Shown: one piece after another, positions 42,611-50,733 of the stretch
Position numbering within the stretch: position 1 is the stretch's first letter
Layout: every line of letters begins with the position of its first letter
Assembly: GCA_902631395.1 (NCBI GenBank)
Contig: CACOYM010000015.1
Coordinates: forward strand, 1-50,733
Length of the DNA stretch: 50,733 nucleotides
Direction of reading: 5' to 3'
Source of the DNA: Halieaceae bacterium
GTDB taxonomy: Bacteria > Pseudomonadota > Gammaproteobacteria > Pseudomonadales > Halieaceae
The notes under the pieces: model-generated
Databases searched by the model: none
What the model saw: the letters and a program-made list of their open reading frames with translations, nothing else
What the model was told of the DNA's origin: nothing
Program-made: the position numbers and the translations under genes

Positions 42611-43789
42611 ATGAGAGAAGCAGTCATTGTCTCAACTGCAAGGACCCCGATAGGCAAGGCTTACCGCGGCTGCTTCAATAATTTAGCCTCGCCGACCCTC
42701 GCAGGTCATGCGATCAGTGCAGCGGTCCAGCGAGCGGGTATCGAGGCGGATCGCATTGAAGACTGCATAATGGGAGCTGCGCTGACTCAGGGCAGTCAGG
42801 GCGGCAACATCGGCCGCACCGCGGCGCTCCGTGCGGGCCTCCCGGTCAGCGTGTCGGGTATGACAATAGATCGTCAGTGCTCCTCAGGCATGATGGCCGT
42901 AGCGACCGCGGCCAAGCAGGTGGTTCATGACGGCATGGATGTGGCGGTCGGCGGCGGCGTGGACTCTATTTCGCTGGTGCAGAACGAGCACATGAATCTG
43001 CACCGTGCTGCCGATGAGGAACTGCTGGCCATGCACAAGGACGTCTATATGCCGATGCTGCAGACCGCTGAGGTGGTTGCAGCGCGTTATGGCGTCAGCC
43101 GGGACGCGATGGACGAATATGGTCTGCAATCTCAACAGCGCGCGGCGGCAGGCTACGAGGCTGGCAAGTTCGATGATGAGCTCGTTCCCGTAACCTGCGA
43201 GCGAATCGTCTATGACAAAGAGACGGGTGAGCAGTCGACGGCTGAAGTCACTCTGAGCGCAGACGAAGGCGTTCGTGCCTCGACACTTGAGGGTGTTCAG
43301 GGACTGCGCACAGTTATTGAGGGTGGAACTATTACCGCGGGCAATGCGTCTCAGCTGTCTGATGGCGCGTCTGCACAGGTGGTAATGGAAGCGGCGACTG
43401 CGGAGAAACTGGGCCTCAATCCACTCGGTGCCTACCGAGGCATTGCGGTGGCGGGCTGCCAACCCGACGAGATGGGTATTGGACCCGTGTTTGCGGTGCC
43501 CAAGCTTTTGAAACAACATGGCCTGACGGTCGGCGATATCGGCCTCTGGGAGTTAAACGAGGCCTTTGCTGTGCAGGTGTTGCACTGTCGCGATACGCTC
43601 GGAATTGATAATGACAAGTTGAATGTGAATGGCGGCGCCATTGCCGTCGGACATCCCTACGGTATGAGCGGTTCGCGACTGCTGGGTCATGCACTCCTCG
43701 AGGGCAAGCGCCGTGGCGTCAAACACGTTGTAGTCACTATGTGTGTGGGTGGGGGTATGGGTGCTGCTGGCTTGTTTGAGGTGTTTTAG
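42611..43789 (+). CDS. Acetyl-CoA acyltransferase (thiolase)
   Basis: A 392-residue degradative thiolase. The catalytic residues are Cys90 in [11 protein letters not shown], His348 in [14 protein letters not shown] and Cys378 in [11 protein letters not shown]; all are present. It cleaves 3-ketoacyl-CoA with CoA to acetyl-CoA and a shortened acyl-CoA. A strong AGGAAGGA precedes ATG 42611. The 140-nt spacing from the SDR gene is larger than elsewhere in this run and may hold another promoter. The following oxidoreductase starts at the next base after its stop. Confidence 0.95.
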   Translation: MREAVIVSTARTPIGKAYRGCFNNLASPTLAGHAISAAVQRAGIEADRIEDCIMGAALTQGSQGGNIGRTAALRAGLPVSVSGMTIDRQCSSGMMAVATAAKQVVHDGMDVAVGGGVDSISLVQNEHMNLHRAADEELLAMHKDVYMPMLQTAEVVAARYGVSRDAMDEYGLQSQQRAAAGYEAGKFDDELVPVTCERIVYDKETGEQSTAEVTLSADEGVRASTLEGVQGLRTVIEGGTITAGNASQLSDGASAQVVMEAATAEKLGLNPLGAYRGIAVAGCQPDEMGIGPVFAVPKLLKQHGLTVGDIGLWELNEAFAVQVLHCRDTLGIDNDKLNVNGGAIAVGHPYGMSGSRLLGHALLEGKRRGVKHVVVTMCVGGGMGAAGLFEVF

Positions 43790-44767
43790 ATGAAAGCTGT
43801 TGTCTGTCGTGAGCACGGATTACCCGATCGTCTGGATCTGGTTACCGACTGGCCATTACCGGAGCTGGGAGACAACGACGTGCGGATCCGGGTCAAGGCA
43901 GCGGGCTTAAATTTCCCCGACGTGTTGATCATTCAGGGGAAGTACCAGTCCCAGCCAGAACTGCCGTTTATACCGGGCGGTGAGTGCTCAGGCGTGGTTG
44001 AAGCCATCGGTGCTGCGGTGACCCGATGGGCAGTGGGCGACGAAGTGATCCACAGCGGCGGCTCTGGCAGTTTTTGCGAGGCGATTGTTGCCAATGAAAT
44101 GGCTGTTCTTCCCAAGCCCCCTGCTTTGTCTTTCGAGGCGGCAGCCGGCATATCAATCACTTATCTAACTTCTTACCACGCGCTGGTCCAGCGCGCGAAC
44201 ATTCAGCCCGGCGAGACGCTTCTTGTTCTGGGTGCCGCGGGAGGCGTTGGCAGCACCGCGGTCGAGCTGGGCAAGGCCTTGGGTGCGACGGTAATTGCCG
44301 CAGCAAGCAGTGACGACAAGCTGGCGCTATGTGCCGCACTGGGCGCTGATCACACCATCAATTACAGCATTGAATCTGTAAAGGATCGCGTCAAAGAGTT
44401 GACCGGCGGTCGTGGCGTCGACGTGGTCTATGACCCGGTTGGCGGTGACTTCAGTGAGCCTGCGGTGCGATCCATGGGGTGGAACGGGCGCTATTTGGTA
44501 ATCGGGTTTGCCTCCGGTCCTATCCCGAGCATCCCGCTAAATCTCACTCTCCTCAAGGGCTGTGCGATTGTGGGTGTCTTCTGGGGTCGTTTCACGATGG
44601 AAGAGCCCGAGGTGCATAGAGCCAATATCGAGACGCTATGGCAGTGGTTTGAGGAAGGCAAGATCAAACCGGTGATTACCGATTTGTTCCCGGTTGATGA
44701 ATACAAAGCTGCTTACGCGGCCATGATGGAGCGCCGCGCCAAAGGTAAAGTCATCCTGACTTTTTGA
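43790..44767 (+). CDS. Zinc-type/quinone oxidoreductase-like NADPH oxidoreductase (MDR)
   Basis: A 325-residue medium-chain dehydrogenase/reductase of the quinone-oxidoreductase type without catalytic zinc ligands. The nucleotide motif is LGAAGGVGSTAVELGKALGA (about residues 147–166), and the N-terminal segment GLNFPDVLIIQGKYQ is typical. It reduces a double bond or a quinone with NADPH. In this operon it may act on a 2-enoyl intermediate, but that is inference. Its ATG follows the thiolase TAG directly, with GAGG inside the thiolase end as the ribosome-binding site. Confidence 0.9.
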   Translation: MKAVVCREHGLPDRLDLVTDWPLPELGDNDVRIRVKAAGLNFPDVLIIQGKYQSQPELPFIPGGECSGVVEAIGAAVTRWAVGDEVIHSGGSGSFCEAIVANEMAVLPKPPALSFEAAAGISITYLTSYHALVQRANIQPGETLLVLGAAGGVGSTAVELGKALGATVIAAASSDDKLALCAALGADHTINYSIESVKDRVKELTGGRGVDVVYDPVGGDFSEPAVRSMGWNGRYLVIGFASGPIPSIPLNLTLLKGCAIVGVFWGRFTMEEPEVHRANIETLWQWFEEGKIKPVITDLFPVDEYKAAYAAMMERRAKGKVILTF

Positions 44768-44771
44768 TCGT

Positions 44772-45923
44772 ATGACGGGTTATCGCTTCAATACTGTACC
44801 CGAGCTCAGGGTGGGTTTGGGGGCCGCCGCCCAGATCGGTGAGCTGTGCGTCCAGCTGGGTGTCCGTCGGCTAATGGTTGTCACCGATCCTGGGTTGGTC
44901 GATGTCGGGCTAGTTGAACCCGTAAGAGCCGGTGCTGCGAGCCAATGTGAGCATGTCACTGTGTTCTCAGCCGTGACAGCAGATCCCTCTGAATCTGTTG
45001 TACTGGAAGCATTGTCAGAATTGGAAGCAGACCGCAGCGACGGTGTAGTTGGTCTTGGCGGGGGCAGCTCGATGGATGTGGCCAAGGCCATCGCCGTTTT
45101 GGCCACCTCAAAGCAAAAACTTCCCGATCTCTATGGCGTGGACAAAGTAGCGGGGTCGCGCTTGCCACTTATTTTAATTCCAACCACTGCCGGCACGGGA
45201 TCGGAGGTGACTCCTGTCGCCGTAATTACCACAGGCAAGACGACTAAAGCGGGTATCAGTTCCCCGGTTCTGCTACCCGATATTGCTGTGATTGACGCGG
45301 AGCTGACGCTGGGATTGCCGAGCCACGTAACGGCGATGACTGGAATTGATGCGATGGTGCACGCCATTGAGGCGTATACCTCTTTTATCAAAAAGAACCC
45401 GTTGTCTGATATGCTCGCTCGGCAGGCGCTCACACTCCTAACCGCCAATCAGCGACGCGTGTTATCACATCCAAAGGACTTGCGCGCGCGTGAAGCGATG
45501 TTGCTCGGCGCTGCGCTCGCCGGCCAAGCGTTCGCCAATGCGCCGGTGGCAGCGGTGCACGCGTTGGCGTACCCTTTGGGAGGGCATTATCACATGCCTC
45601 ATGGACTCAGTAATGCGCTTATGCTCCCGGCAGTGATGCGCTTCAACGCAGCAGCAGCCGAAGCCCACTATCTCGAGCTGGCGGCGTTGCTCCCCGATGA
45701 TGTGGGCGCTGATGTAGAGGGTTTCGTGTCTTGGTTTGAGTTATTGATTGCTGACGCCGGGCTACCCACAAGCTTGTCTGCAGCGGCCGTGCCTAAAGAA
45801 GATTTACCGATGCTTGCTGCCGATGCGATGCAGCAACAGCGCTTGTTGGTTAATAATCCCGTAGAAGTAGACGAATCGGCAGCCTTGGCACTGTACTCCG
45901 CCGCCTGGGAGGGAACGCGATGA
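44772..45923 (+). CDS. Iron-containing (group III) alcohol dehydrogenase
   Basis: A 383-residue alcohol dehydrogenase of the metal-dependent type III family. GGGSSMDVAKAIAVL binds NAD(P), IPTTAGTGSEVTPVAVI is the family's phosphate-binding stretch, and metal ligands lie in HALAYPLGGHYHMPHGLSNA (His residues) and in the preceding Asp/His region TGIDAMVHAIEA. It would interconvert an alcohol and an aldehyde or 2-hydroxy acid. Presence in this operon suggests that the degraded compound, or a side product, carries a hydroxyl group. The ATG at 44772 is 4 nt after the previous stop, and its own stop overlaps the next ATG. Confidence 0.9.
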   Translation: MTGYRFNTVPELRVGLGAAAQIGELCVQLGVRRLMVVTDPGLVDVGLVEPVRAGAASQCEHVTVFSAVTADPSESVVLEALSELEADRSDGVVGLGGGSSMDVAKAIAVLATSKQKLPDLYGVDKVAGSRLPLILIPTTAGTGSEVTPVAVITTGKTTKAGISSPVLLPDIAVIDAELTLGLPSHVTAMTGIDAMVHAIEAYTSFIKKNPLSDMLARQALTLLTANQRRVLSHPKDLRAREAMLLGAALAGQAFANAPVAAVHALAYPLGGHYHMPHGLSNALMLPAVMRFNAAAAEAHYLELAALLPDDVGADVEGFVSWFELLIADAGLPTSLSAAAVPKEDLPMLAADAMQQQRLLVNNPVEVDESAALALYSAAWEGTR

Positions 45924-46363
45924 GCGGCCGTGCAAGTCCGACTGCGCGATCATCCTACCCGGTGTTCTATAACCTCGAATCGCGCTGGGCAGATAACGAT
46001 ATTTATGGTCACATTAACAACGTCGCCTACTATGCCTACTTTGATTCGGTGGTAAATCGATTCCTTATTGAGGAGGGCGGCTTCCGCCCAGGTGTCGATG
46101 CTGTGGTGGGTTACGTTGTGCACTCCAGTGCAGACTATTTTTCACCTGCAAGTTACCCCGCGACGCTGACGCTGGGGCTGAGGGTACTTCGGATCGGCGA
46201 TAAATCTATACGTTGGGAGGTCGCCGTTTTCGAAGCAGACAAGAAGCAAAGCTGCGTGACGGGCACCTTTACTCACGCGTTCGTCGATCAAGAATCAGGG
46301 CGCTCAGCACCGATTCCTGAGGGTATTCGATCGGCAATTCGGTCGCTTCGGGATGCGGAGTGA
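45920..46363 (+). CDS. Acyl-CoA thioesterase of the 4HBT hot-dog family
   Basis: A 147-residue thioesterase. The signature WADNDIYGHINNVAYYAYFDSV contains the catalytic Asp and the 4-hydroxybenzoyl-CoA thioesterase pattern. It releases the acid from an acyl-CoA in the cytoplasm, perhaps to recycle CoA from a stalled intermediate. GGAGGGA precedes ATG 45920, which overlaps the alcohol dehydrogenase stop by four bases (ATGA). It is the last gene of the acyl-CoA run and converges with the MFS gene 9 nt away. Confidence 0.88.
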   Translation: MSGRASPTARSSYPVFYNLESRWADNDIYGHINNVAYYAYFDSVVNRFLIEEGGFRPGVDAVVGYVVHSSADYFSPASYPATLTLGLRVLRIGDKSIRWEVAVFEADKKQSCVTGTFTHAFVDQESGRSAPIPEGIRSAIRSLRDAE

Positions 46364-46372
46364 GCCCCAGTC

Positions 46373-47611
46373 CTAGGCCTGAGAAAAAGCAGCGTTTTGG
46401 CGGGGTTTCAGGGTCCCCGCAAAGACGACTAATAGAATCGCAACGGCACTCCAGCCTGCCGCTGCCTCATGGTACTGATAAAGAAAGCCACCGCTGATCG
46501 GGCCAAGGATGAACCCCGCGGCGGGGCAGGCACTGACCAGCCCGGACACTCCTCCCTGCTCCTCAGGACTCACCGCCAGTGAGGCACCGGCGGCGACAGC
46601 GGGCATCAGGAGCCCTAGGCCCGCGCCGATCAGTGCCATACTAATCAGCACTGCATTCCAGCTGTCGAGCGAACTGATAATTACTGTGCCAACTAACAGC
46701 AAACCTCCACCCGCACGCACCAGTTGAATGGGTGGCCCTGCGAAGCGCTGGGCTATTGCTATCTGCATCAAAAGTATGTGGGCAGCTGACATCATCATCG
46801 CCCATCCCGTGAATTGGGCGGTTTGGATTCCAGACAGGTTCAATGTGTCCTGCAATCGAAAGGCCAGTGTCTGTTGCACCATGGCAACGCCTGTAAAAGC
46901 GCCTATTGCAGAGATCAGATATACGCTCAGGCGAGGATCTAGGTAATTGAGGCGACGGGGATGGTTCTGCGTGGCTCGGGGCGTCACCCCTTTGGAAAGT
47001 TTCAAAGCAATAATGGCCGCGGCCAGACCGGACAGCAGCGACGCGCCCACTAGAGGCGCTAACAGGCCCAACCCGGCGACCAGCCCAGCCATGACCGGGC
47101 CAGTTATCATCCCAATACTTTGGGCACTCGAGAGCCGAGCCAGCGCTTTGATGCGAAACTGAGCCACCGTGTAATCCGCCGCGTAAGCAGTGCATCCAGG
47201 GTTGGTCGCCGACATGGCAGCAGCTTGCAGCGAGCGTATTATCAAGGCAATAAGGAATAGAGTCAGGCCGGTGACGAGGCCGTCTCCGGCTAGTGAAAAC
47301 AACACTGCGAAGCAAAGCGAGCCTATGGAGTAACCCATTAGTCCGATTAGAATGACAGGCTTTCGACCAATCTGATCGGACAAACGGCCCCAAAAGGGGG
47401 CGGCTAATGTAAAAACGAGGGCTGATGTTGAGATGATGGCGGTAATACGAACCTCATCAAGACCAACGGACCGACCCAGAGGCGGCAGGATGGCGTAAAC
47501 AAAGGCTTGACCAATAGCCGTTGCATATAGACCAACGAATAGCAGGACAAGAGTCTGGCGATCCAAGCGCTCCGTGCCCGCCAGCGATCGAGTTGCGGCA
47601 GCGTCAGTCAT
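46373..47611 (-). CDS. MFS transporter (drug-exporter-like)
   Basis: A 412-residue major facilitator with about 12 membrane helices. The TM2–TM3 loop motif GRLSDQIGRKPVILIGLMGY is the classic MFS motif A, and the style resembles multidrug or tetracycline-type exporters. The substrate is unknown. It overlaps the end of the SDR gene by 8 nt on the same strand, so the two are co-translated. The pair converges on the acyl-CoA operon and may serve the same compound, which is only a guess from position. Confidence 0.87.
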   Translation of the reverse strand: MTDAAATRSLAGTERLDRQTLVLLFVGLYATAIGQAFVYAILPPLGRSVGLDEVRITAIISTSALVFTLAAPFWGRLSDQIGRKPVILIGLMGYSIGSLCFAVLFSLAGDGLVTGLTLFLIALIIRSLQAAAMSATNPGCTAYAADYTVAQFRIKALARLSSAQSIGMITGPVMAGLVAGLGLLAPLVGASLLSGLAAAIIALKLSKGVTPRATQNHPRRLNYLDPRLSVYLISAIGAFTGVAMVQQTLAFRLQDTLNLSGIQTAQFTGWAMMMSAAHILLMQIAIAQRFAGPPIQLVRAGGGLLLVGTVIISSLDSWNAVLISMALIGAGLGLLMPAVAAGASLAVSPEEQGGVSGLVSACPAAGFILGPISGGFLYQYHEAAAGWSAVAILLVVFAGTLKPRQNAAFSQA

Positions 47612-48428
47612 CTGCTAGCCGCGCTGTGAACCAGTGATAATGGGTCGGCAATATTTTTGTAAGTTGCAAGATCAACCAAGCGTCCCAACCCACCATGATA
47701 CGGCGTTTACCCCGAGCGGTCCCCGTCAAAATAATCTCGGCCGCTCGCTCCGGTGAGGTGCGCGCCACCTGCTTGAAGTGGCGGTCTCGCTCTTCAGCAT
47801 CCGCCATATTGGCATCGCCATCGGTCCGCGCGGAGCGGGCAATATTGGTTCTGATGCCACCGGGGTGCACACTGGACACAGCGAGTGGCCCATCGATGTA
47901 TTCTGCCTGAAGTGACTCACTGAACCCGCGCACAGCAAATTTTGCAGCGTTATAGGCGCTCTGGGTAGGGATACCCACCATGCCGAAGATCGACGACAAG
48001 TTGACCAAATGGCCCTTTGGTGCCGCGCTTAGTAATGGCAGGAAAGCGCGGGTGCCATGAACAACGCCCCAAAAATTAATATTGATTAGCCACTCAAAGT
48101 TAGCTTCAGTGGAATCGGCAAAGCGAGCCCCGTAGCCGACGCCAGCATTGTTAAACAGCGCGTCGAGATGCGACGTGCTGCTGGCTACCGCTTCGGCCCA
48201 TAGAAAAATGTCATCACGTCGACCGCAGTCTACGGTTTGGGAAACGATCCGGCCACGCTGCTGATCCAGTTGGTCGCAGGTTTCCGCGAGACTGGTGGCA
48301 TTTATATCTGAGAGCCAGAGGTCGCATCCTGCTCCATTCAGTCGGATCGCAAGCGCACGGCCGATGCCGTCGCCTGCGCCCGTTATGGCAGCGGCCTTGT
48401 TTTCGAAATAACGATCGATGAGTGCCAT
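47604..48428 (-). CDS. SDR-family NAD(P)-dependent oxidoreductase
   Basis: A 274-residue classical short-chain dehydrogenase. TGAGDGIGRAL (residues about 17–27) is the nucleotide motif, NNAGVGYGARF follows, and the catalytic Ser and Tyr-x3-Lys appear in SSIFGMVGIPTQSAYNAAK. SVHPGGIRTNIARSA is the expected PG motif. The substrate is unknown; related proteins reduce acyl ketones or aldehydes. AAGGA precedes ATG 48428. It is the first gene of the leftward SDR–MFS pair and is divergent from carA across 240 nt. Confidence 0.9.
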   Translation of the reverse strand: MALIDRYFENKAAAITGAGDGIGRALAIRLNGAGCDLWLSDINATSLAETCDQLDQQRGRIVSQTVDCGRRDDIFLWAEAVASSTSHLDALFNNAGVGYGARFADSTEANFEWLININFWGVVHGTRAFLPLLSAAPKGHLVNLSSIFGMVGIPTQSAYNAAKFAVRGFSESLQAEYIDGPLAVSSVHPGGIRTNIARSARTDGDANMADAEERDRHFKQVARTSPERAAEIILTGTARGKRRIMVGWDAWLILQLTKILPTHYHWFTARLADD

Positions 48429-48668
48429 GGTGGAGTATCCTTAGGCGACGGGGCGCGCAGTGTAACCGACATGGACAGATGGTTGCGGTGAGCGCAAAAA
48501 TTAGACACGGTGATCCCTTTCCCGTAAACTACAGGCCCAGTCCGCGCAGGGTTATTTTCGACCCGCAGACGCGCAACAACGTCCGCTAACAGCGACCACA
48601 GGGTGATATAGCCCACCCTCAATGTGCACCTCAGATGTGCATAAGGCCAAGAAGACTGGGAGGTCCTT

Positions 48669-49823
48669 TTGTCTCAACCTGCTGTCCTCGCACTGGAAGA
48701 TGGCACGATCTTTCGCGGCCTTTCTATCGGCGCCGCCGGTAGCACTGTCGGCGAGGTAGTTTTTAATACGGCGATGACAGGCTACCAGGAGATCCTTACG
48801 GATCCATCCTACAGCCAGCAGATTGTGACCCTGACCTATCCGCATATTGGCAACACTGGCGTCACAGCTGAGGATGAGGAATCAGCAGGTATTCAGGTTG
48901 CGGGGCTGATCATCCGAGATCTCCCGTTGCTGGCGTCTAACTTTCGGTCCGAGCAAAGTCTGAGCGACTACCTCGTGAATACTGATATCGTAGCCATCGC
49001 AGAAATTGATACTCGAAAGCTGACACGGATCCTGCGTGACGGCGGTGCCCAAAGCGGCTGCATCATGGCGAGTGACGACGTTGATGAGGCCGTGGTACTT
49101 GAGCACGCGCGGGCTTTTGCAGGCCTGAAGGGCATGGATCTTGCCAAGGTCGTAAGTACCCGTGAGCCCTATGAGTGGACGGAAGCGACATGGCACCGGG
49201 CGGAAGATTCTGATGATCGACCAGAACTTGTTGAGCCCAGGTTTTCGGTAGTGGCGCTGGATTTTGGCGTGAAACGCAACATTCTCCGTATCTTGGTTGA
49301 TCTGGGATGTAGTGTGACGGTGATGCCCGCGCAATCCACGTTTGATGAGGTAATGGCCTATTCTCCCGACGGCGTCTTCCTCTCAAATGGTCCAGGAGAT
49401 CCCGAGCCCTGTGACTATGCGATCACACTGGCAAGCAAGGTCATGGCTGCGAATATCCCGCTTTTCGGCATTTGCCTTGGCCATCAGATCCTGGCTCTGG
49501 CCAGCGGAGCACGCACAGAAAAAATGAAGTTTGGCCACCACGGTGCCAACCACCCAGTAAAGCATTTGGCAGATGGCACCGTGATGTTGACCAGCCAAAA
49601 CCATGGCTTCACGGTCTCGGAAACGGACCTGCCCAATAGGCTCGAAGTGACGCATCGCTCACTTTTTGACGGCACGCTGCAGGGCATCGCCCGCACAGAC
49701 GTACCTGCTTACAGTTTTCAGGGGCACCCGGAAGCCAGTCCTGGGCCGCACGACGCGGCGAAACTCTTTGAGCCCTTCATCGCTGCGATGGCGAATCATC
49801 AATTATCTCAAGCGGAGTGCTAA
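48669..49823 (+). CDS. carA: Carbamoyl-phosphate synthase small (glutaminase) subunit
   Basis: A 384-residue glutaminase subunit of carbamoyl-phosphate synthase, which feeds ammonia to CarB for arginine and pyrimidine synthesis. The N-terminal domain ([22 protein letters not shown]) and the class I amidotransferase domain are complete. Catalytic residues are Cys269 in GICLGHQ, His353 and Glu355 in GHPEASPGP. The start is TTG 48669, with GGGAGG upstream; no ATG or GTG in this frame gives a better full-length start. The 240-nt upstream region is shared with the divergent SDR gene and must hold the car promoter. carB starts 3 nt after the stop. Confidence 0.96.
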   Translation: MSQPAVLALEDGTIFRGLSIGAAGSTVGEVVFNTAMTGYQEILTDPSYSQQIVTLTYPHIGNTGVTAEDEESAGIQVAGLIIRDLPLLASNFRSEQSLSDYLVNTDIVAIAEIDTRKLTRILRDGGAQSGCIMASDDVDEAVVLEHARAFAGLKGMDLAKVVSTREPYEWTEATWHRAEDSDDRPELVEPRFSVVALDFGVKRNILRILVDLGCSVTVMPAQSTFDEVMAYSPDGVFLSNGPGDPEPCDYAITLASKVMAANIPLFGICLGHQILALASGARTEKMKFGHHGANHPVKHLADGTVMLTSQNHGFTVSETDLPNRLEVTHRSLFDGTLQGIARTDVPAYSFQGHPEASPGPHDAAKLFEPFIAAMANHQLSQAEC

Positions 49824-49826
49824 AGC

Positions 49827-50733
49827 GTGCCGCGTCGTGCTGATATCGAGAGTATCTTGATCCTGGGCGCGGGCCCCATCGTTATTGGCCAGGCCTGTGA
49901 ATTCGACTACTCCGGTGCGCAGGCGTGCAAGGCGCTCCGGGCAGAGGGCTACCGCGTCATTTTAGTAAATTCCAATCCCGCCACGATCATGACCGATCCC
50001 GCCATGGCTGACGCCACTTATATTGAACCAGTGGAGTGGCAAACAGTGGCTAGAATCATTGAGCGTGAGCGCCCCGATGCTGTCCTGCCGACAATGGGTG
50101 GGCAAACGGCATTGAACTGTGCTCTGAGGCTGGACGCGGAGGGTGTGCTAGAAAAGTTCGGCGTCGAAATGATTGGCGCCACACAGGACGCGATCGACAA
50201 GGCAGAAGATCGAGAGAAGTTCGACATTGCAATGAAGCGCATTGGCCTTGAGACACCTCGAGCAGGTCTCGCGCACAGCATGGAAGAGGCCTGGCAGGTG
50301 CATAAGGAGATCGGCTTCCCCTGTATCATCAGACCATCATTCACTATGGGGGGATCTGGCGGTGGTATTGCCTACAACCGCGATGAGTACGAAGAAATCT
50401 GTCTCCGGGGTCTTGAACTCTCCCCAACCAGCGAACTGCTCATTGATGAGTCGTTAATCGGTTGGAAGGAATACGAGATGGAGGTTGTCCGAGATAAAAA
50501 CGACAACTGCATTATTGTCTGCTCAATTGAAAATTTCGACGCTATGGGCGTCCATACTGGTGACTCGATCACCGTCGCGCCAGCGCAAACGCTTACGGAT
50601 AAGGAATATCAGATCATGCGCGATGCCTCTATTTCGGTATTGCGTGAGATTGGTGTCGAAACAGGCGGCTCCAATGTACAATTCGGGCAGTGCCCGGACA
50701 CCGGCAGGCTGGTTGTGATCGAGATGAACCCGA
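49827..50733 (+). CDS. carB: Carbamoyl-phosphate synthase large subunit, N-terminal fragment
   Basis: The first 302 codons of carB, cut by the right edge of the window. The protein begins at GTG 49827 ([20 protein letters not shown]), and GGAG inside the end of carA acts as ribosome-binding site. The first ATP-grasp unit is visible with [29 protein letters not shown] and the segment [12 protein letters not shown]. CarB makes carbamoyl phosphate from bicarbonate, two ATP and the ammonia from CarA. The intact enzyme has about 1,070 residues, so most of the gene lies outside the window. Confidence 0.97.
   Translation, partial: MPRRADIESILILGAGPIVIGQACEFDYSGAQACKALRAEGYRVILVNSNPATIMTDPAMADATYIEPVEWQTVARIIERERPDAVLPTMGGQTALNCALRLDAEGVLEKFGVEMIGATQDAIDKAEDREKFDIAMKRIGLETPRAGLAHSMEEAWQVHKEIGFPCIIRPSFTMGGSGGGIAYNRDEYEEICLRGLELSPTSELLIDESLIGWKEYEMEVVRDKNDNCIIVCSIENFDAMGVHTGDSITVAPAQTLTDKEYQIMRDASISVLREIGVETGGSNVQFGQCPDTGRLVVIEMNP

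Noticed and set aside
42884..43519. 211-codon - strand frame over the thiolase
   Set aside because: Shadow of the thiolase coding sequence; no motif and no ribosome-binding site.
46641..47393. 250-codon - strand frame overlapping the MFS gene
   Set aside because: It is in another frame of the same strand; the MFS frame has the expected helices and motif A, and this one does not.
1..50733. CRISPR arrays, insertion sequences, integrases, prophage genes or rRNA
   Set aside because: I saw no regularly spaced repeats, no transposase or integrase motifs and no rRNA sequence in the window.

Overview
The window looks like chromosome of a free-living, probably marine, gammaproteobacterium. The evidence is the conserved order aspS–yebC–ruvC–ruvA–ruvB–ybgC–tolQ–tolR–tolA–tolB–pal–cpoB–tRNA-Lys at the left and carA–carB at the right, with catabolic genes between them. 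Protein styles (a TonB-dependent receptor without a SusD partner, a TPR-sulfotransferase, an ACAD10/11-like acyl-CoA dehydrogenase, MaoC/SDR beta-oxidation genes) resemble OM60/NOR5-type and related marine lineages. That placement is inference; the sequence alone does not fix the genus.

Layout. 1–8837: housekeeping block on the + strand (tRNA charging, Holliday-junction processing, Tol-Pal envelope system). 8919–8994: tRNA-Lys(UUU) followed by a terminator; this marks the left edge of the accessory region. 9105–9972: a clear pseudogene of a class V (alanine/serine-glyoxylate type) aminotransferase. 10017–24495: an accessory catabolic region. It holds a class II aldolase-like protein, a PhyH-type dioxygenase, a class III aminotransferase, an APC permease, a Rieske oxygenase, a GcvT-like methyltransferase, two adjacent PYROXD2-like FAD oxidoreductases, a divergent TetR/BetI-like regulator with a palindromic operator candidate, an aspartyl/asparaginyl hydroxylase-like protein, an exported amidohydrolase and an MFS transporter. 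24645–27580: a TPR-sulfotransferase overlapping a protein of unknown function. 27619–29979: a TonB-dependent receptor. 30179–30505: a LysE-like fragment. 30655–33847: E1alpha, E1beta and E2 of an acetoin/pyruvate-type 2-oxoacid dehydrogenase. 34114–35646: a membrane-anchored or exported GH1 glycosidase. 36021–39310: a group II PLP decarboxylase, alanine dehydrogenase and a divergent Lrp/AsnC regulator. 39788–46363: an acyl-CoA degradation operon with an (R)-type hydratase/dehydrogenase pair, thiolase, two oxidoreductases and a thioesterase, followed by an opposing MFS/SDR pair. 48669–50733: carA and the start of carB.

How the parts work together. The most promising undescribed system is the TetR-controlled operon read leftwards from 20463: FAD oxidoreductase, FAD oxidoreductase, GcvT-like, Rieske, then permease and aminotransferase. 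The gene order suggests uptake of a methylated or amine-containing compound, oxygenation, transfer of a methyl or C1 group to tetrahydrofolate, flavin-dependent oxidation and transamination. The substrate cannot be read from sequence. Regulatory curiosities visible directly in the DNA include a 34-bp tandem duplication of the ruvB ribosome-binding/start region and an intrinsic-terminator hairpin lying inside the signal-peptide codons of cpoB.
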